Source: Psychrobacillus sp. NEAU-3TGS
GTDB taxonomy: Bacteria; Bacillota; Bacilli; Bacillales_A; Planococcaceae
Reading direction: 5' to 3'
Assembly (NCBI RefSeq): GCF_029955155.1
Contig: NZ_JAPNOZ010000012.1
Coordinates: forward strand, 833,208-897,207
Length of the DNA stretch: 64,000 nt
Shown: in pieces, positions 51,444 to 60,670 of the stretch
How positions within the stretch are numbered: the first letter of the stretch is position 1
Layout of the letters: every line of letters begins with the position of its first letter
The notes under the pieces: model-generated
What the model was told of the DNA's origin: nothing
The model's database searches: none
Seen by the model: the letters and a program-made list of their open reading frames with translations, nothing else
Program-made: the position numbers and the translations under genes

Positions 51444-53516
51444 TTATTTCTTTTCCTTGATCTGTGATTTCAAAGAAATCTTCACAACATCATCTAAATA
51501 TTTCGTTGTTTGATATCCGTAAATCTCAAGTTTTTTTGGAATTTCATTTTCACTATAGAACTTAGCACTATCAACCGTAGTGAAATAACGAGGTTGTTCG
51601 AGTTCTTCATATCTAAAATCAGGTTGATTCAGTTCGTAAGCTACCCCATTTTTATCAACAAGTACTGCCTCCGAATTCATCTCCATTGCACTAGATGACC
51701 CACCATACTCATTTACAAAATTGTAATGAAACGTCTCATAAGCTCGATTCTCCAATTCATGATTGCTTATGATAATATTGGTAGACTGCTCATCTTCCTG
51801 CTTGTCTATAGAGATTGTACTTCCTGCATATTCAAACGTTTGTGGATATTCCCGGTTATCATCCAAGTCAATCGTTTTTTTTATTTCAAACGTTAAATTA
51901 GCAGATTCTAGTTGAACATTAACCTCTTTTGGTTTTTCTCCAAAAAGAGGGTCAAAATGCGTTTGAAAAGTTGTCCAATTCACATCTTGCTGTAAATCTA
52001 CATAAGAGTTTCCATATATATCCGCTTCCATCTTTTTATTATTCACTTCTAGATTGTTCAAGTTAAGATTGTTTATCCGTTTTTCTGTTAAACCATGATT
52101 AATACTAAATTGAATTGTTGTAGCTGTTGGTGCAACGGTTAGTTTTTCAAATCGAATCGGAATTCCTTCTATTTCTATTACTTCATCCACTGTATACTCG
52201 GTGGAAGGCTTTTTGGTTACAGGTATCTCGAAGTTCCACTCTCCTGTTTTATTTTCAATATTTTCATAGCCCATGAAATTTTGGGATTCAGATGAATTAC
52301 GAATCAATTTATAAAGACCTGTAATTTGAAGTTCGATTGTTGCGCTATCGGTATTAAGAGGCAACATACTAACTTTTCCTCGATACACGTTTTTTTCTCT
52401 ATTATTGACATCTGATTCTAGGTCAGGAGGATAATACCTTGGATATGTTGAATTGTTCATAATTTCAAATCCATTTTTTACTAGCATTCCATTATCATAA
52501 TTCATCATATATTGGCTGTCTTCCACTGTATCTTCAATTTCATAAAATATGAGTGTCTGAAAATCATCTGCAATTACGCTCTTTATCGTAATTTTTACTC
52601 CTTCGTTTTCTGCTTCCAGGTTCAGCCTTTGACCAAGATCTTGTTGTAAAAAGGAGATCAATTCCGGATCTTCTTCTGTCCATGAATAGTAGAGGTTGGA
52701 AAATGTACCTGTAACAAAACCTATACCTATTAATATGGCGAATGCACTGCCCAAAACCAGTCCCATTCTTTTACGTTTCTTATTCTTCTGTTGCCTGTAC
52801 TTCTCGTTTTCTTTTAGCTTTTCTATGATGTTCTCCATGAGATCAGTCGGCATATGCAAGTCTTCTATTCTATCTGCAAGATTTGATAGAGTCGATATAA
52901 CATCCTGAAAGGCAGCCAACTCCTCCTGACATTGTTGGCATCCGTATATATGTACTTCTAAATCGATCTTTTTCGAGCGTTCCATTGTTTGTTCTAAGTA
53001 ATCGAGATAATCCTTTTGATATTCCATACAACCATGAAGGTTCGATCCAGACCATACTTCATTTTTGAGTTTCTGGATTCCTGAAGTCAACAACTCTTTC
53101 AACTTTCCCACTGAAACTTGGAGAAGATAAGCGGATTCTTCTTGAGTAAATCGTTGTACGTATGTAAGGACGATCGCTGCTTTCTCATCCTGTTGCAATT
53201 GATCCAGTGCTTTGAAGATACCTTGACGAGCTCCACTTTCTTTACTTTTATCCCGAGAAACCTCTCGGCAGTTATGTACAAATATGGACGTAACCCACGT
53301 TTCGAATCGTATTTTACTTTTAAAACGAGGCAATTCCTTTTGGGCATATAAAATGGTCCGGTAAAAAATCTCTTCGATTTGTTGTGGACTACTGAGATAA
53401 CAAGAGCCGAGTATATAGAACGATTGTTGATGCTGATTTAACCAATCGACGATTAAATTCCCACCTTCTCTTCTAATGGTAGCGATAGAAATAGAATTTG
53501 CTGTTGCCGTAATCAT
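51444..53516 (-). CDS. Fused ECF sigma-like, zinc-finger anti-sigma and DUF4179 membrane protein
   Basis: 690 residues with an unusual architecture. Residues about 20-90 resemble sigma region 2 (FKSKIRFETWVTSIFVHNCREV), and 102-155 region 4 (LDQLQQDEKAAIVLTYVQRF, EESAYLLQVSVGKLKELL). Residues 163-203 carry a zinc-finger anti-sigma motif (His189-x3-Cys193-x2-Cys196). A transmembrane helix lies at about 251-273, followed by a roughly 415-residue extracytoplasmic part beginning as DUF4179. Normally sigma factor and membrane anti-sigma factor are separate genes. Here one chain joins them, so the sigma region is membrane-tethered and could act only after cleavage or as a degenerate sensor. ATG 53516 follows a GGGGGG ribosome binding site. 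Confidence 0.83.
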   Translation of the reverse strand: MITATANSISIATIRREGGNLIVDWLNQHQQSFYILGSCYLSSPQQIEEIFYRTILYAQKELPRFKSKIRFETWVTSIFVHNCREVSRDKSKESGARQGIFKALDQLQQDEKAAIVLTYVQRFTQEESAYLLQVSVGKLKELLTSGIQKLKNEVWSGSNLHGCMEYQKDYLDYLEQTMERSKKIDLEVHIYGCQQCQEELAAFQDVISTLSNLADRIEDLHMPTDLMENIIEKLKENEKYRQQKNKKRKRMGLVLGSAFAILIGIGFVTGTFSNLYYSWTEEDPELISFLQQDLGQRLNLEAENEGVKITIKSVIADDFQTLIFYEIEDTVEDSQYMMNYDNGMLVKNGFEIMNNSTYPRYYPPDLESDVNNREKNVYRGKVSMLPLNTDSATIELQITGLYKLIRNSSESQNFMGYENIENKTGEWNFEIPVTKKPSTEYTVDEVIEIEGIPIRFEKLTVAPTATTIQFSINHGLTEKRINNLNLNNLEVNNKKMEADIYGNSYVDLQQDVNWTTFQTHFDPLFGEKPKEVNVQLESANLTFEIKKTIDLDDNREYPQTFEYAGSTISIDKQEDEQSTNIIISNHELENRAYETFHYNFVNEYGGSSSAMEMNSEAVLVDKNGVAYELNQPDFRYEELEQPRYFTTVDSAKFYSENEIPKKLEIYGYQTTKYLDDVVKISLKSQIKEKK

Positions 53517-53711
53517 CCAATTGTCCCCCCTTTTTGTTTGCAAATCATTTACTTCATTTGAGTATAATATTTTTCTATAAATTACGATGATTGTAAATAA
53601 TGATTTATTTATAGAATAACAAACTTCTTTGTAAATCGTAAGTCTATGTGTCTAGATTCCATCTAATAAAAATTTTTCCTTTTGTTAAACCTTTAACTAA
53701 GTCTGGAATTT

Positions 53712-53748
53712 TAAAACTGAACTAATCGATTGGATTAGTTCAGCTTTT
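53712..53748 (-). terminator. Terminator of the sigma-54 operon
   Basis: CTGAACTAATC pairs with GATTAGTTCAG (53733-53743), with TTTTA following on the minus strand, 19 bases past the M20 stop codon. Confidence 0.75.
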
Positions 53749-53766
53749 AAATAGTCAGATATAAAA

Positions 53767-54882
53767 TTATAATTTAACTAATTCCTTGAATAATTCAACA
53801 CCCGATTCAATCAGTTCATCGCGGAAGTCAAACTCATTCGTATGAACATGCGGGTGATCTTCCCCATTACCAATAAAGAAAAATGCACCTTTTGTCAACT
53901 TTGTATAGTGTCCAAAGTCTTCTGACCCACGGAATGCTTCTTTCATTTCCACTAACTCTATCCCCTTGGCTTTTGTAACGAAACGAACTTTATCTGCACT
54001 TTCTTTATGATTGAACGTTTCCGGAAATTCATCATTATATTGGAAACTTACTTTTAATCCGAATTCTTCTGCTTGGGCTTTTGCAAAGTTTTCAAGGTTT
54101 TCTTGTAGTCTATCCAACTCCTCTTCGTAAAGAGCACGTATCGTCATACGAAGATCTCCTTTGGATGCAGCAATACCAAAAGCTTTTTCCCCTACATCGA
54201 TTTGTACAACTGTACATAGGATAAGACCTTTGTTTTTTTCCGGTGAGGTGAATTCAGGAATCGCACCGAGAATTTTACCAATAGCGAAAGAGGGATTGAC
54301 TCCCTTTTCTGGCTGACTAGCATGAGTAGGAGCACCTTCTAGATGTATGGTCATCCCTTTAGATGCACACATCGTTGTGCCATCTATAATCCCAACAGAC
54401 TTGTAAGGGAATCCACTCATATTATGGTAGGCATAAATTTCATCAATATTGTGTTCCTTAATGAAATCAACACATTGAATAGCACCATCCCCTGTTTCCT
54501 CTGCAGGTTGAAAGAGGAAAAAAATATCTCTATCAGCACCCATTTGATCAATCTCAAGCGCAAATCCTGCTAGTGTTGCTGAATGGCCGTCATGACCACA
54601 TTTATGTGCTTTTCCAGGGATTTGAGAACCCCATGGCAGTTCGATATATTCATCCATTGGAAGCGCATCAAAATCGGCACGGAAAGCAATATTTGGCTTA
54701 TCAGTTCCTGCCCGGTATATGCAATAGAACCAACTTCCATTATCTATAATCTCTAGTTTTGTATTCGCTTCCAAAAAGTCCATTAAATGTTTTTTCGTCC
54801 AAACTTCCTCGTTAGATAGTTCAGGATGTTGATGTAGTTCATGTCTTAGTCTTTTTGCTAATTCATAATTCTCGTTTTTCAT
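53767..54882 (-). CDS. M20 family amidohydrolase
   Basis: 371 residues of the M20D (IAA-amino acid hydrolase/N-acyl-amino-acid hydrolase) group. Metal and catalytic residues are visible in HELHQHPELS, FRADFDALPM, HKCGHDGHSA (Cys-Gly-His-Asp-Gly-His) and LFQPAEETGDGA, with a late GSEDFGHY. It releases amino acids from acylated or aminoacyl conjugates. ATG 54882 starts two bases past the symporter stop. Final gene of the sigma-54 operon, suggesting the pathway imports a conjugated amino acid and splits it. Confidence 0.9.
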   Translation of the reverse strand: MKNENYELAKRLRHELHQHPELSNEEVWTKKHLMDFLEANTKLEIIDNGSWFYCIYRAGTDKPNIAFRADFDALPMDEYIELPWGSQIPGKAHKCGHDGHSATLAGFALEIDQMGADRDIFFLFQPAEETGDGAIQCVDFIKEHNIDEIYAYHNMSGFPYKSVGIIDGTTMCASKGMTIHLEGAPTHASQPEKGVNPSFAIGKILGAIPEFTSPEKNKGLILCTVVQIDVGEKAFGIAASKGDLRMTIRALYEEELDRLQENLENFAKAQAEEFGLKVSFQYNDEFPETFNHKESADKVRFVTKAKGIELVEMKEAFRGSEDFGHYTKLTKGAFFFIGNGEDHPHVHTNEFDFRDELIESGVELFKELVKL

Positions 54883-54883
54883 T

Positions 54884-56360
54884 TTATACAGTCTCACTTT
54901 CTAATCTGTTACTTGTTGCTGTCGATTTTTGAGTTACAAGACTGACAAATACCGTAACCATTAAGTTAATGATTAACATATATAAACCATTATTAATATC
55001 TAAAATAAATGAAGGTAAATTCGGAAATACCGTTGCTACAGTAGTCCCTGTCGCTGCAGAATATAATGCCAATGATACACCGATGACAATACCGCTGATT
55101 GCGCCTTGTATTGTAACAAAGTTCTTCTTTTGCAAACTAAAAATTAGCGCTGGGAATAGCTGCATAATAAAGTTATAACTTATTAATTGGAGGAACACGA
55201 TTGCACCATGTGAATTTAATGATGCATATAGACTAATAAGCGCTGCAATGCTCGCAAAAAGACGAGCGATATTCATTTGCTTACGAACGGAAGTATTTGG
55301 TTTCAACGGCATATAAATATTAGAAGTGATCATCGAACCAATGGTAATAAGCGCTACACTACAAGGCACTAAAGATGCGAGTAATCCAGTTGCTCCAATA
55401 AATCCTACAAACCATGGATTAAATGTTTCAAGCACCAACTTTATTAATGCCAAATCACTTTCAGCACCTGCTAAAGTCGGAATGGCTAATATTGCCGTTA
55501 AACCGACAAGACATGCAAATAGCTGCATCAAGGAATATAATGGCATTAAAATAGTATTTTTACGAAGGGCTTTGTCATTTTTCGCTGCATAAGTCGATAA
55601 GAATGAATTTGGCCAAAGATATAAACCTAAACACATTAAAATAACAGTAGAGACATACCATACTAGACTTAAGCCTGTTTCCGGAAATATTAATATATTT
55701 GGCTTAGCCACTGCAATTTCTTTCACCATTGATCCAACGCCATCATAAAAATGGAATGGTAAGTAAAGACCTAGAAATAAAAGGACTCCAAACATTAGAA
55801 CATCCTTACCAAAGCTACACGAGAAGATCCATGAAGTCCCGAGATAAGTGTATAGATTAAGACAATAATACTTCCAAACCAAATGGCTGCTGTAGAAGAA
55901 ATTGCCCCGTAGGATGCGACAGACACAAGCAATCCCATCCCTTTTAGTGCCATTACGATTGTTGGAATAATGGCAATAGCACCAACGATTGTCACAAGTT
56001 TCCCTAGAAACGAACTATTATATTTTTTCTCGAAAAAGTCACCTTGTGAAATTAGATTATGCTCCTTACTATAACGTCTGATTTTCGGTAATATAAAATA
56101 TCCAATAATACAGGCAATCGAGATATAGGACATGATATAAAGCGTCGCAATTCCACTATTATAGGCTAGCCCCACTAACCCAGTTAGAGAAAAGGCTGTA
56201 AAAAACTCCCCTGCTAACAAGAAGAAAGTAATGATAGCACCCATACCTCGTCCACCTAATGCCCACTCTTCCAGTTTGTCGTTTTTACCTCTACCTGCTT
56301 TTATCGCCGTATACATGCAAAAATAACAACAGCTATCATAATCGTCAATGAAATATTCAT
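54884..56360 (-). pseudogene. SSS family sodium:solute symporter, two frameshifts (YhjB-like)
   Basis: Together the frames encode about 492 residues of a sodium:solute symporter with twelve or thirteen helices. The first frame gives MNISLTIMIAVVIF, the second MYTAIKAGRGKNDKLEEWALGGRGMGAIITFFLLAGEFFTAFSL, and the third KDVLMFGVLLFLGLYLPFHF to the end. The breaks lie in the A-run 56319-56323 (5 where 6 are needed) and at the TT 55805-55806 (2 where 3 are needed). The WxxGGRGxG motif and the DUF3311 partner match B. subtilis YhjB/YhjC. Start ATG 56360 overlaps the DUF3311 stop. If the lesions are real, the transporter is dead; if they are sequence errors, it is a full gene. Confidence 0.85.
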
Positions 56361-56554
56361 TCTGACACCTCTTCTTCATGTTGATCAAACTTATACAATA
56401 TAAGTAAAGTTAAAGAACTTAAAATAACCCATAATACTATCCAAAACATTGAAAAAGGCAGCCCTAATACATAAGGTTCAATCCGATTCGTTAAAGGTAC
56501 ACCAACAAGGAATGCCACAACCGGAATAAACGCCAAAAAATATAATGGTTTCAA
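56357..56554 (-). CDS. DUF3311 small membrane protein (YhjC-like)
   Basis: 65 residues with two transmembrane helices. FLAFIPVVAFLVGVPLTNRIEPYVLGLPFSMFWIVLWVILSSLTL is the DUF3311 signature. The family is found almost always next to an SSS symporter, as in B. subtilis yhjC-yhjB, and probably assists its assembly or activity. It overlaps the symporter start (ATGA), so translation is coupled, and follows the aminotransferase with a one-base gap. Confidence 0.9.
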   Translation of the reverse strand: MKPLYFLAFIPVVAFLVGVPLTNRIEPYVLGLPFSMFWIVLWVILSSLTLLILYKFDQHEEEVSE

Positions 56555-56555
56555 A

Positions 56556-57731
56556 TTAAATAACCTCCTCTACTTTAGATAAATTTTGCACAAACCGTTT
56601 CATGCGCTTCATACCTTCTTCCAGATTCTCTCTTGAGCATGCATACGAAATACGGATATACCCTTCGCCATATTCAGAAAAGCCATATCCAGGAATGACG
56701 GCTACTTTCTCTTCAACGACAAGTCGATTGATAAATTCATTTGAACTTAAACCCGTCTTTTCAATCGAAACAAATAAATAAAACGCACCATCAGGTTTAA
56801 CCGCTTCTAAACCCATATCCGTAATACATTGATAAGCATAATTACGACGGTTTTTATATGCTTTTCTCATTTCTTCCACTTCTGTTAAATCATGTTTTAA
56901 CGCTTCAATGGCAGCATATTGACTGACTGAACTTGCGCAGACACAGTTATATGCATGCACTTTAAACATTTCGTCTGTTATATAAGCCGGGGCTAATGTG
57001 TAGCCAATTCTCCAACCTGTCATAGCGTGGGACTTCGACAAACCATTGATAACTATGCATTGCTCTTTCATTTCGGGGAATGAAGCGATTGAAATATGTT
57101 TCAATCCATAAGTTAGTTCACTGTATATTTCATCTGAAACAATAAAAATATCTTTCCCTCTTAATAGATTTGCAATCTCTTCTAACTCTTCTGCGTTCAA
57201 AATAGTTCCTGTAGGATTCGATGGATACGGTAATACAACGCATTTTGTTTTTTCAGTTAGATTTTCTTCAATTAATTTTGCTGAGATTTTACAATTATTC
57301 TTACGAGTATCTACAAACACAGGTGTTGCATAGCACATACGAATCAATGGTTCATAACCTGGATAAACAGGTGCAGGTAAAATGACTTCATCTCCCGGCT
57401 CTAAGATTGTACGAAAAGCAATATCCAATGCTTCACTAGCTCCCATTGTAATTAATATTTCATCTTCTGGGCTATAGTTTAATTGATAACGTCTTTTCAC
57501 AAAGTCAGACGCAGCTTGTCTAAGTTCAAGCACACCTGCATTATGGGTATAACCGGTTTTACGTGCTTCAATCGCATGTTTTCCTGCTTCTAAAATAGAA
57601 TCCGGTGTGACAAAATCCGGTTGTCCAATTGTAAAGTTTATAATCGCAGGATCATTTGCCACTATGTTTCCGATTTCTCGGATGGCAGAAATTTTGATGT
57701 CTTTTACAGTTTTACTAAGTAAATGTTTCAT
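56556..57731 (-). CDS. PLP-dependent aminotransferase, class I/II
   Basis: 391 residues of the fold-type I aspartate aminotransferase family. INFTIGQPDFVTP is the substrate-binding start, LPYPSNPTGTIL and IVSDEIYSELTYG bind the cofactor, and the PLP lysine lies in VINGLSKSHAMTGWRIG, with the C-terminal arginine in YIRISYACSREN. It resembles PatA-type (N-acetyl-diaminopimelate or aromatic) aminotransferases; substrate not determined. First gene after the sigma-54 promoter, start behind GGGGAGAGCACC. Likely deaminates an amino acid released by the M20 enzyme. Confidence 0.9.
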   Translation of the reverse strand: MKHLLSKTVKDIKISAIREIGNIVANDPAIINFTIGQPDFVTPDSILEAGKHAIEARKTGYTHNAGVLELRQAASDFVKRRYQLNYSPEDEILITMGASEALDIAFRTILEPGDEVILPAPVYPGYEPLIRMCYATPVFVDTRKNNCKISAKLIEENLTEKTKCVVLPYPSNPTGTILNAEELEEIANLLRGKDIFIVSDEIYSELTYGLKHISIASFPEMKEQCIVINGLSKSHAMTGWRIGYTLAPAYITDEMFKVHAYNCVCASSVSQYAAIEALKHDLTEVEEMRKAYKNRRNYAYQCITDMGLEAVKPDGAFYLFVSIEKTGLSSNEFINRLVVEEKVAVIPGYGFSEYGEGYIRISYACSRENLEEGMKRMKRFVQNLSKVEEVI

Positions 57732-57775
57732 GGTGCTCTCCCCTTATATCCCTTTTTGCATACATTTTTAAATAT

Positions 57776-57792
57776 ATGCAAGAAGTGTGCCA
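57776..57792 (-). promoter_or_regulatory. Sigma-54 (SigL) promoter of the aminotransferase operon
   Basis: On the minus strand TGGCACACTTCTTGCA has invariant GG at -24 and GC at -12 with exact spacing, matching the sigma-54 consensus TGGCAC-N5-TTGCW. It lies 45 bases upstream of the aminotransferase start. Confidence 0.9.
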
Positions 57793-57843
57793 ACTTTAGA
57801 AATGCTGATAAATCATTACTTTCTAAAAAAACTCCCCTTAAAT

Positions 57844-57854
57844 TGAGATTCTCA
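57844..57854. promoter_or_regulatory. Candidate activator binding site
   Basis: TGAGA-T-TCTCA is a perfect inverted repeat about 52 bases upstream of the sigma-54 element. Related GATTCT/AGAATC halves recur near 57867, 57879 and 57961. The real enhancer sites may be any of these. Confidence 0.4.
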
Positions 57855-58028
57855 TTTAATTCGTTGATTCTAAATAGATTCATTCTATGGCGAAATATAT
57901 ATAAATACGCCTTGTAATATGCTATATTTTCTTATATTAGCGTTTAAAATGAGTCGATTAAGAATCAAATACTCAATATTCAAAATCTTTCTGGCATGCT
58001 GAATTTACTTACGGATGGGGGAAACACT

Positions 58029-59447
58029 TTGACAACAAAGGTCTTACAACAATTTGATGGTCAATTACTATTAAAGATTCTTAATACATTAAAAGATCCC
58101 ATTTGGCTTATCGAAAAAAACGGGAATGTATTGTTGGTGAATCAAGCTGCTGAAGAAAATTTTTCAGTCGGTAAACTAATTGGCCAAAACGTATTTAAGA
58201 TGGAAAAAGAAGGTTTATTTTCACCTTCTATCGCAAGGCTTGTCATCGAACAAAAACAGTTTATAAGCACCACTCAAATTACTCACAATAATGTTCAATT
58301 GCTAGTTTCCGGGGACTATATTCTAGATGAAAATCAAGAGATACAATATGTCGTTACGCATGCAAGACAATTATCACAAACGATTAATCAATCGAATGAA
58401 TTAGAAAAAGTGGAATCTATTTTACAACTATATAAACAGCAAATTCGCGAACTAATCTTGCAAAAAAATGAACAGGATGAAGATTTCTATGTAGGAAAAA
58501 GTAAAGCTGCCCAATCTATTTCTGTTTGGTCTCAAAAAATTGCCGATGTCGATACAACGGTTCTTTTAAACGGAGAAACAGGGGTTGGGAAAACAGCCTA
58601 TGCCTATCGAATTCACCAACGGAGCAGTCGAAATGATAAACCATTTATTCATCTAGACTGTGCCGCAATCCCAGAATCACTCCTCGAATCTGAATTATTT
58701 GGCTACAAAAAAGGATCATTTACAGGGGCCAATGCAAATGGAAAACTTGGGTTAATCGCAGCAGCTGATCAGGGAACTTTGTTTTTAGACGAAATTGGGG
58801 AATTCCCACTTCCACTCCAATCGAAGCTTCTACAATTTTTGCAAAACAAAACTTATCGGATGATTGGGGATAACCAAGTCCAACAAGCGGATGTTCGAAT
58901 TATTGCAGCCACCAATGTAAATTTAAAGGAACGTGTGGATGAAGGAACATTTCGAAAGGACTTATTTTATCGTTTAAATATCCTTCCGATGAAAATTCCT
59001 CCTCTACGTGAAAGAAGAGAAGATATTATTCCGCTTTTGAATTTCTATTTAAAAAAATTCAATCAAAAGTATGGCCACCAACATACTTTGTCTAAAAATT
59101 TAATGGATACCCTATATAATTACAGTTGGGAAGGAAATATTCGAGAGCTTGAAAATTTAATGGAGCGATTAGTGATTACATCAGCTGGACCACAAATTGA
59201 TAACGATGATTTACCAAGCGACTTCCCCCTTCAGCAGTCTGGGCAAATGTTTCTTCAAAACGTAGAAGAAATGAGTTTACCACGCTATCTAGAACAGATT
59301 GAAAAAAGCATTCTCATTAAAACCTATAACGACACGAACAGCACATGGAAAACAGCCACAAAACTTGGTGTATCTCAATCCTATGTTATTCGTCGGTTAA
59401 AAAAATACAATTTGAGAATAAGTGGGAAAGAGTTGATTGATGACTAA
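58029..59447 (+). CDS. Sigma-54 dependent activator (PAS, AAA+, Fis-type HTH)
   Basis: 472 residues: a PAS sensor (about 15-120), the AAA+ sigma-54 interaction domain (about 155-390), and a Fis-like helix-turn-helix at the end (TATKLGVSQSYVIRRLKKY). Walker A is GETGVGKT (182-189), the sigma-contacting loop is GSFTGA (229-234, Ser for the usual Ala), and Walker B LFLDEIGE (251-258). It hydrolyses ATP to open the sigma-54 promoter. The PAS domain probably senses an amino acid or its keto acid. TTG 58029 follows GGGGGAAACACT. Divergent from the sigma-54 operon it most likely controls. Confidence 0.93.
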   Translation: MTTKVLQQFDGQLLLKILNTLKDPIWLIEKNGNVLLVNQAAEENFSVGKLIGQNVFKMEKEGLFSPSIARLVIEQKQFISTTQITHNNVQLLVSGDYILDENQEIQYVVTHARQLSQTINQSNELEKVESILQLYKQQIRELILQKNEQDEDFYVGKSKAAQSISVWSQKIADVDTTVLLNGETGVGKTAYAYRIHQRSSRNDKPFIHLDCAAIPESLLESELFGYKKGSFTGANANGKLGLIAAADQGTLFLDEIGEFPLPLQSKLLQFLQNKTYRMIGDNQVQQADVRIIAATNVNLKERVDEGTFRKDLFYRLNILPMKIPPLRERREDIIPLLNFYLKKFNQKYGHQHTLSKNLMDTLYNYSWEGNIRELENLMERLVITSAGPQIDNDDLPSDFPLQQSGQMFLQNVEEMSLPRYLEQIEKSILIKTYNDTNSTWKTATKLGVSQSYVIRRLKKYNLRISGKELIDD

Positions 59448-59560
59448 CTTTAGGAGACTTACTGTGGATAAAGTGATAATATATCAGTCTAACTTCTCCC
59501 TCCGCATCTTAAATAGCCTTTGCTAGCTAATAATATGTCAATTTTCCCTGTTAATGATGA

Positions 59561-59586
59561 AAGGCTGCTCAATAGCAGCCTTTTCT
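59561..59586. terminator. Terminator between the activator and P1 peptidase genes
   Basis: AAGGCTGCT pairs perfectly with AGCAGCCTT (59574-59582), followed by TTTTC on the plus strand. Confidence 0.75.
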
Positions 59587-59623
59587 TATCTTCATATTAT
59601 CGGATAGATTGTTTAAAACACAC

Positions 59624-60670
59624 TCATTGGAAAGGATAACTATATGCAATATTTCCCATGCGTCCTTCTGTAGTAACTGCCTGGGATAATGAATTCAATA
59701 TCGCTTCTTCCGTCACTTCCACAGCTCCTTGAAATAGATCATTCATAATTGCATGATCATCTCTCAATTGAACACTAGTTACTACGCGTTCCTCGGTAAA
59801 GTGTGCGACTTTATTTGCTGTGGAAAATGCAATTACTACATCCCCACTGCCATTACTAAAATGACTACCAGTTCTTCCAAGACCAATACCACATCTTTTT
59901 GCGACTCTCTTTAGCTGTCTACTGCTAAGTGGTGCATCTGTTGCCAAAACAATCATAATAGAACCATCAGCTAGTTTCGGAAATGTCGGGACAGAGCTCG
60001 TTTCTTTCACTCTATAGTAATCACTTTGAAACTCTTCTTTTCTTCCAAAATTACTAAGCACTAAACAACCGATTGTATAGTCTCCAACAAGACGGGAGGA
60101 GGAACCAATACCACCTTTGTAACCAAAACAAATCATTCCCTTACCAGCGCCTACTGCACCTTCAATAGCAACATTTGTTGAAGCTTTTTGTATGGATTCT
60201 ATCGCATGCTTCGGCTCGATTGGTAATTTACGAATGGAATTCAACCTGCTATCATTACATTCTCCGACAACCAAGTTGATCGTTCCCGTTGTGTCCCCAA
60301 TCTCTGGATTTCCTACTAACATATATTCCAACGTCCCTTGTGTAACTGCTGGAACAGCAAATGTGTTTGTAAGCATAATAGGAGATTCAATAAGACCTAG
60401 TTCATCTACTTGCACAAGGCCCGTCGTTTTGCCAAACCCATTCAATACATAACTTGCCCCAACTACTTTCTGTTGAAACAAATTACCACCGTGCGGCAAA
60501 ATAGCAGTCACTCCTGTACAAGCGTATTCTCCTTCCCCCAGAGAATAGTCTAGTGTTACATGTCCCACTTTTACATCCGCTACATCGGTAATACAATTTT
60601 TTTCACCGACAGGTAGACGTCCAATTACTACGCCTCTTTGCCTTATTTTCTTTGGTTCGTTTTGTTTCAA
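59624..60670 (-). CDS. P1 (DmpA) family peptidase
   Basis: 348-residue Ntn-type aminopeptidase of the DmpA/BapA (S58) family. CITDVADVKVGHVTLDYS at the start, GFGKTTGLVQVDELGLIESPIMLTNTF, and GAVGAGKGMICFGYKGGIGSSSR are the family blocks; the last contains the region where the proenzyme cleaves itself to expose a nucleophilic Ser. DmpA enzymes release N-terminal D- or L-amino acids or beta-peptides. TTG 60670 behind GAGGTACTACT overlaps the phosphatase stop, so the two genes are coupled. Confidence 0.9.
   Translation of the reverse strand: MKQNEPKKIRQRGVVIGRLPVGEKNCITDVADVKVGHVTLDYSLGEGEYACTGVTAILPHGGNLFQQKVVGASYVLNGFGKTTGLVQVDELGLIESPIMLTNTFAVPAVTQGTLEYMLVGNPEIGDTTGTINLVVGECNDSRLNSIRKLPIEPKHAIESIQKASTNVAIEGAVGAGKGMICFGYKGGIGSSSRLVGDYTIGCLVLSNFGRKEEFQSDYYRVKETSSVPTFPKLADGSIMIVLATDAPLSSRQLKRVAKRCGIGLGRTGSHFSNGSGDVVIAFSTANKVAHFTEERVVTSVQLRDDHAIMNDLFQGAVEVTEEAILNSLSQAVTTEGRMGNIAYSYPFQ

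Noticed and set aside
55795-56323. Programmed frameshifting in the symporter
   Set aside because: Neither break has a slippery heptamer in the right frame; two independent shifts in one gene argue for sequence error or decay.
55795-56388. A separate 197-codon membrane protein between DUF3311 and the symporter
   Set aside because: It is the N-terminal half of the same SSS symporter; the two frames join after adding one base.
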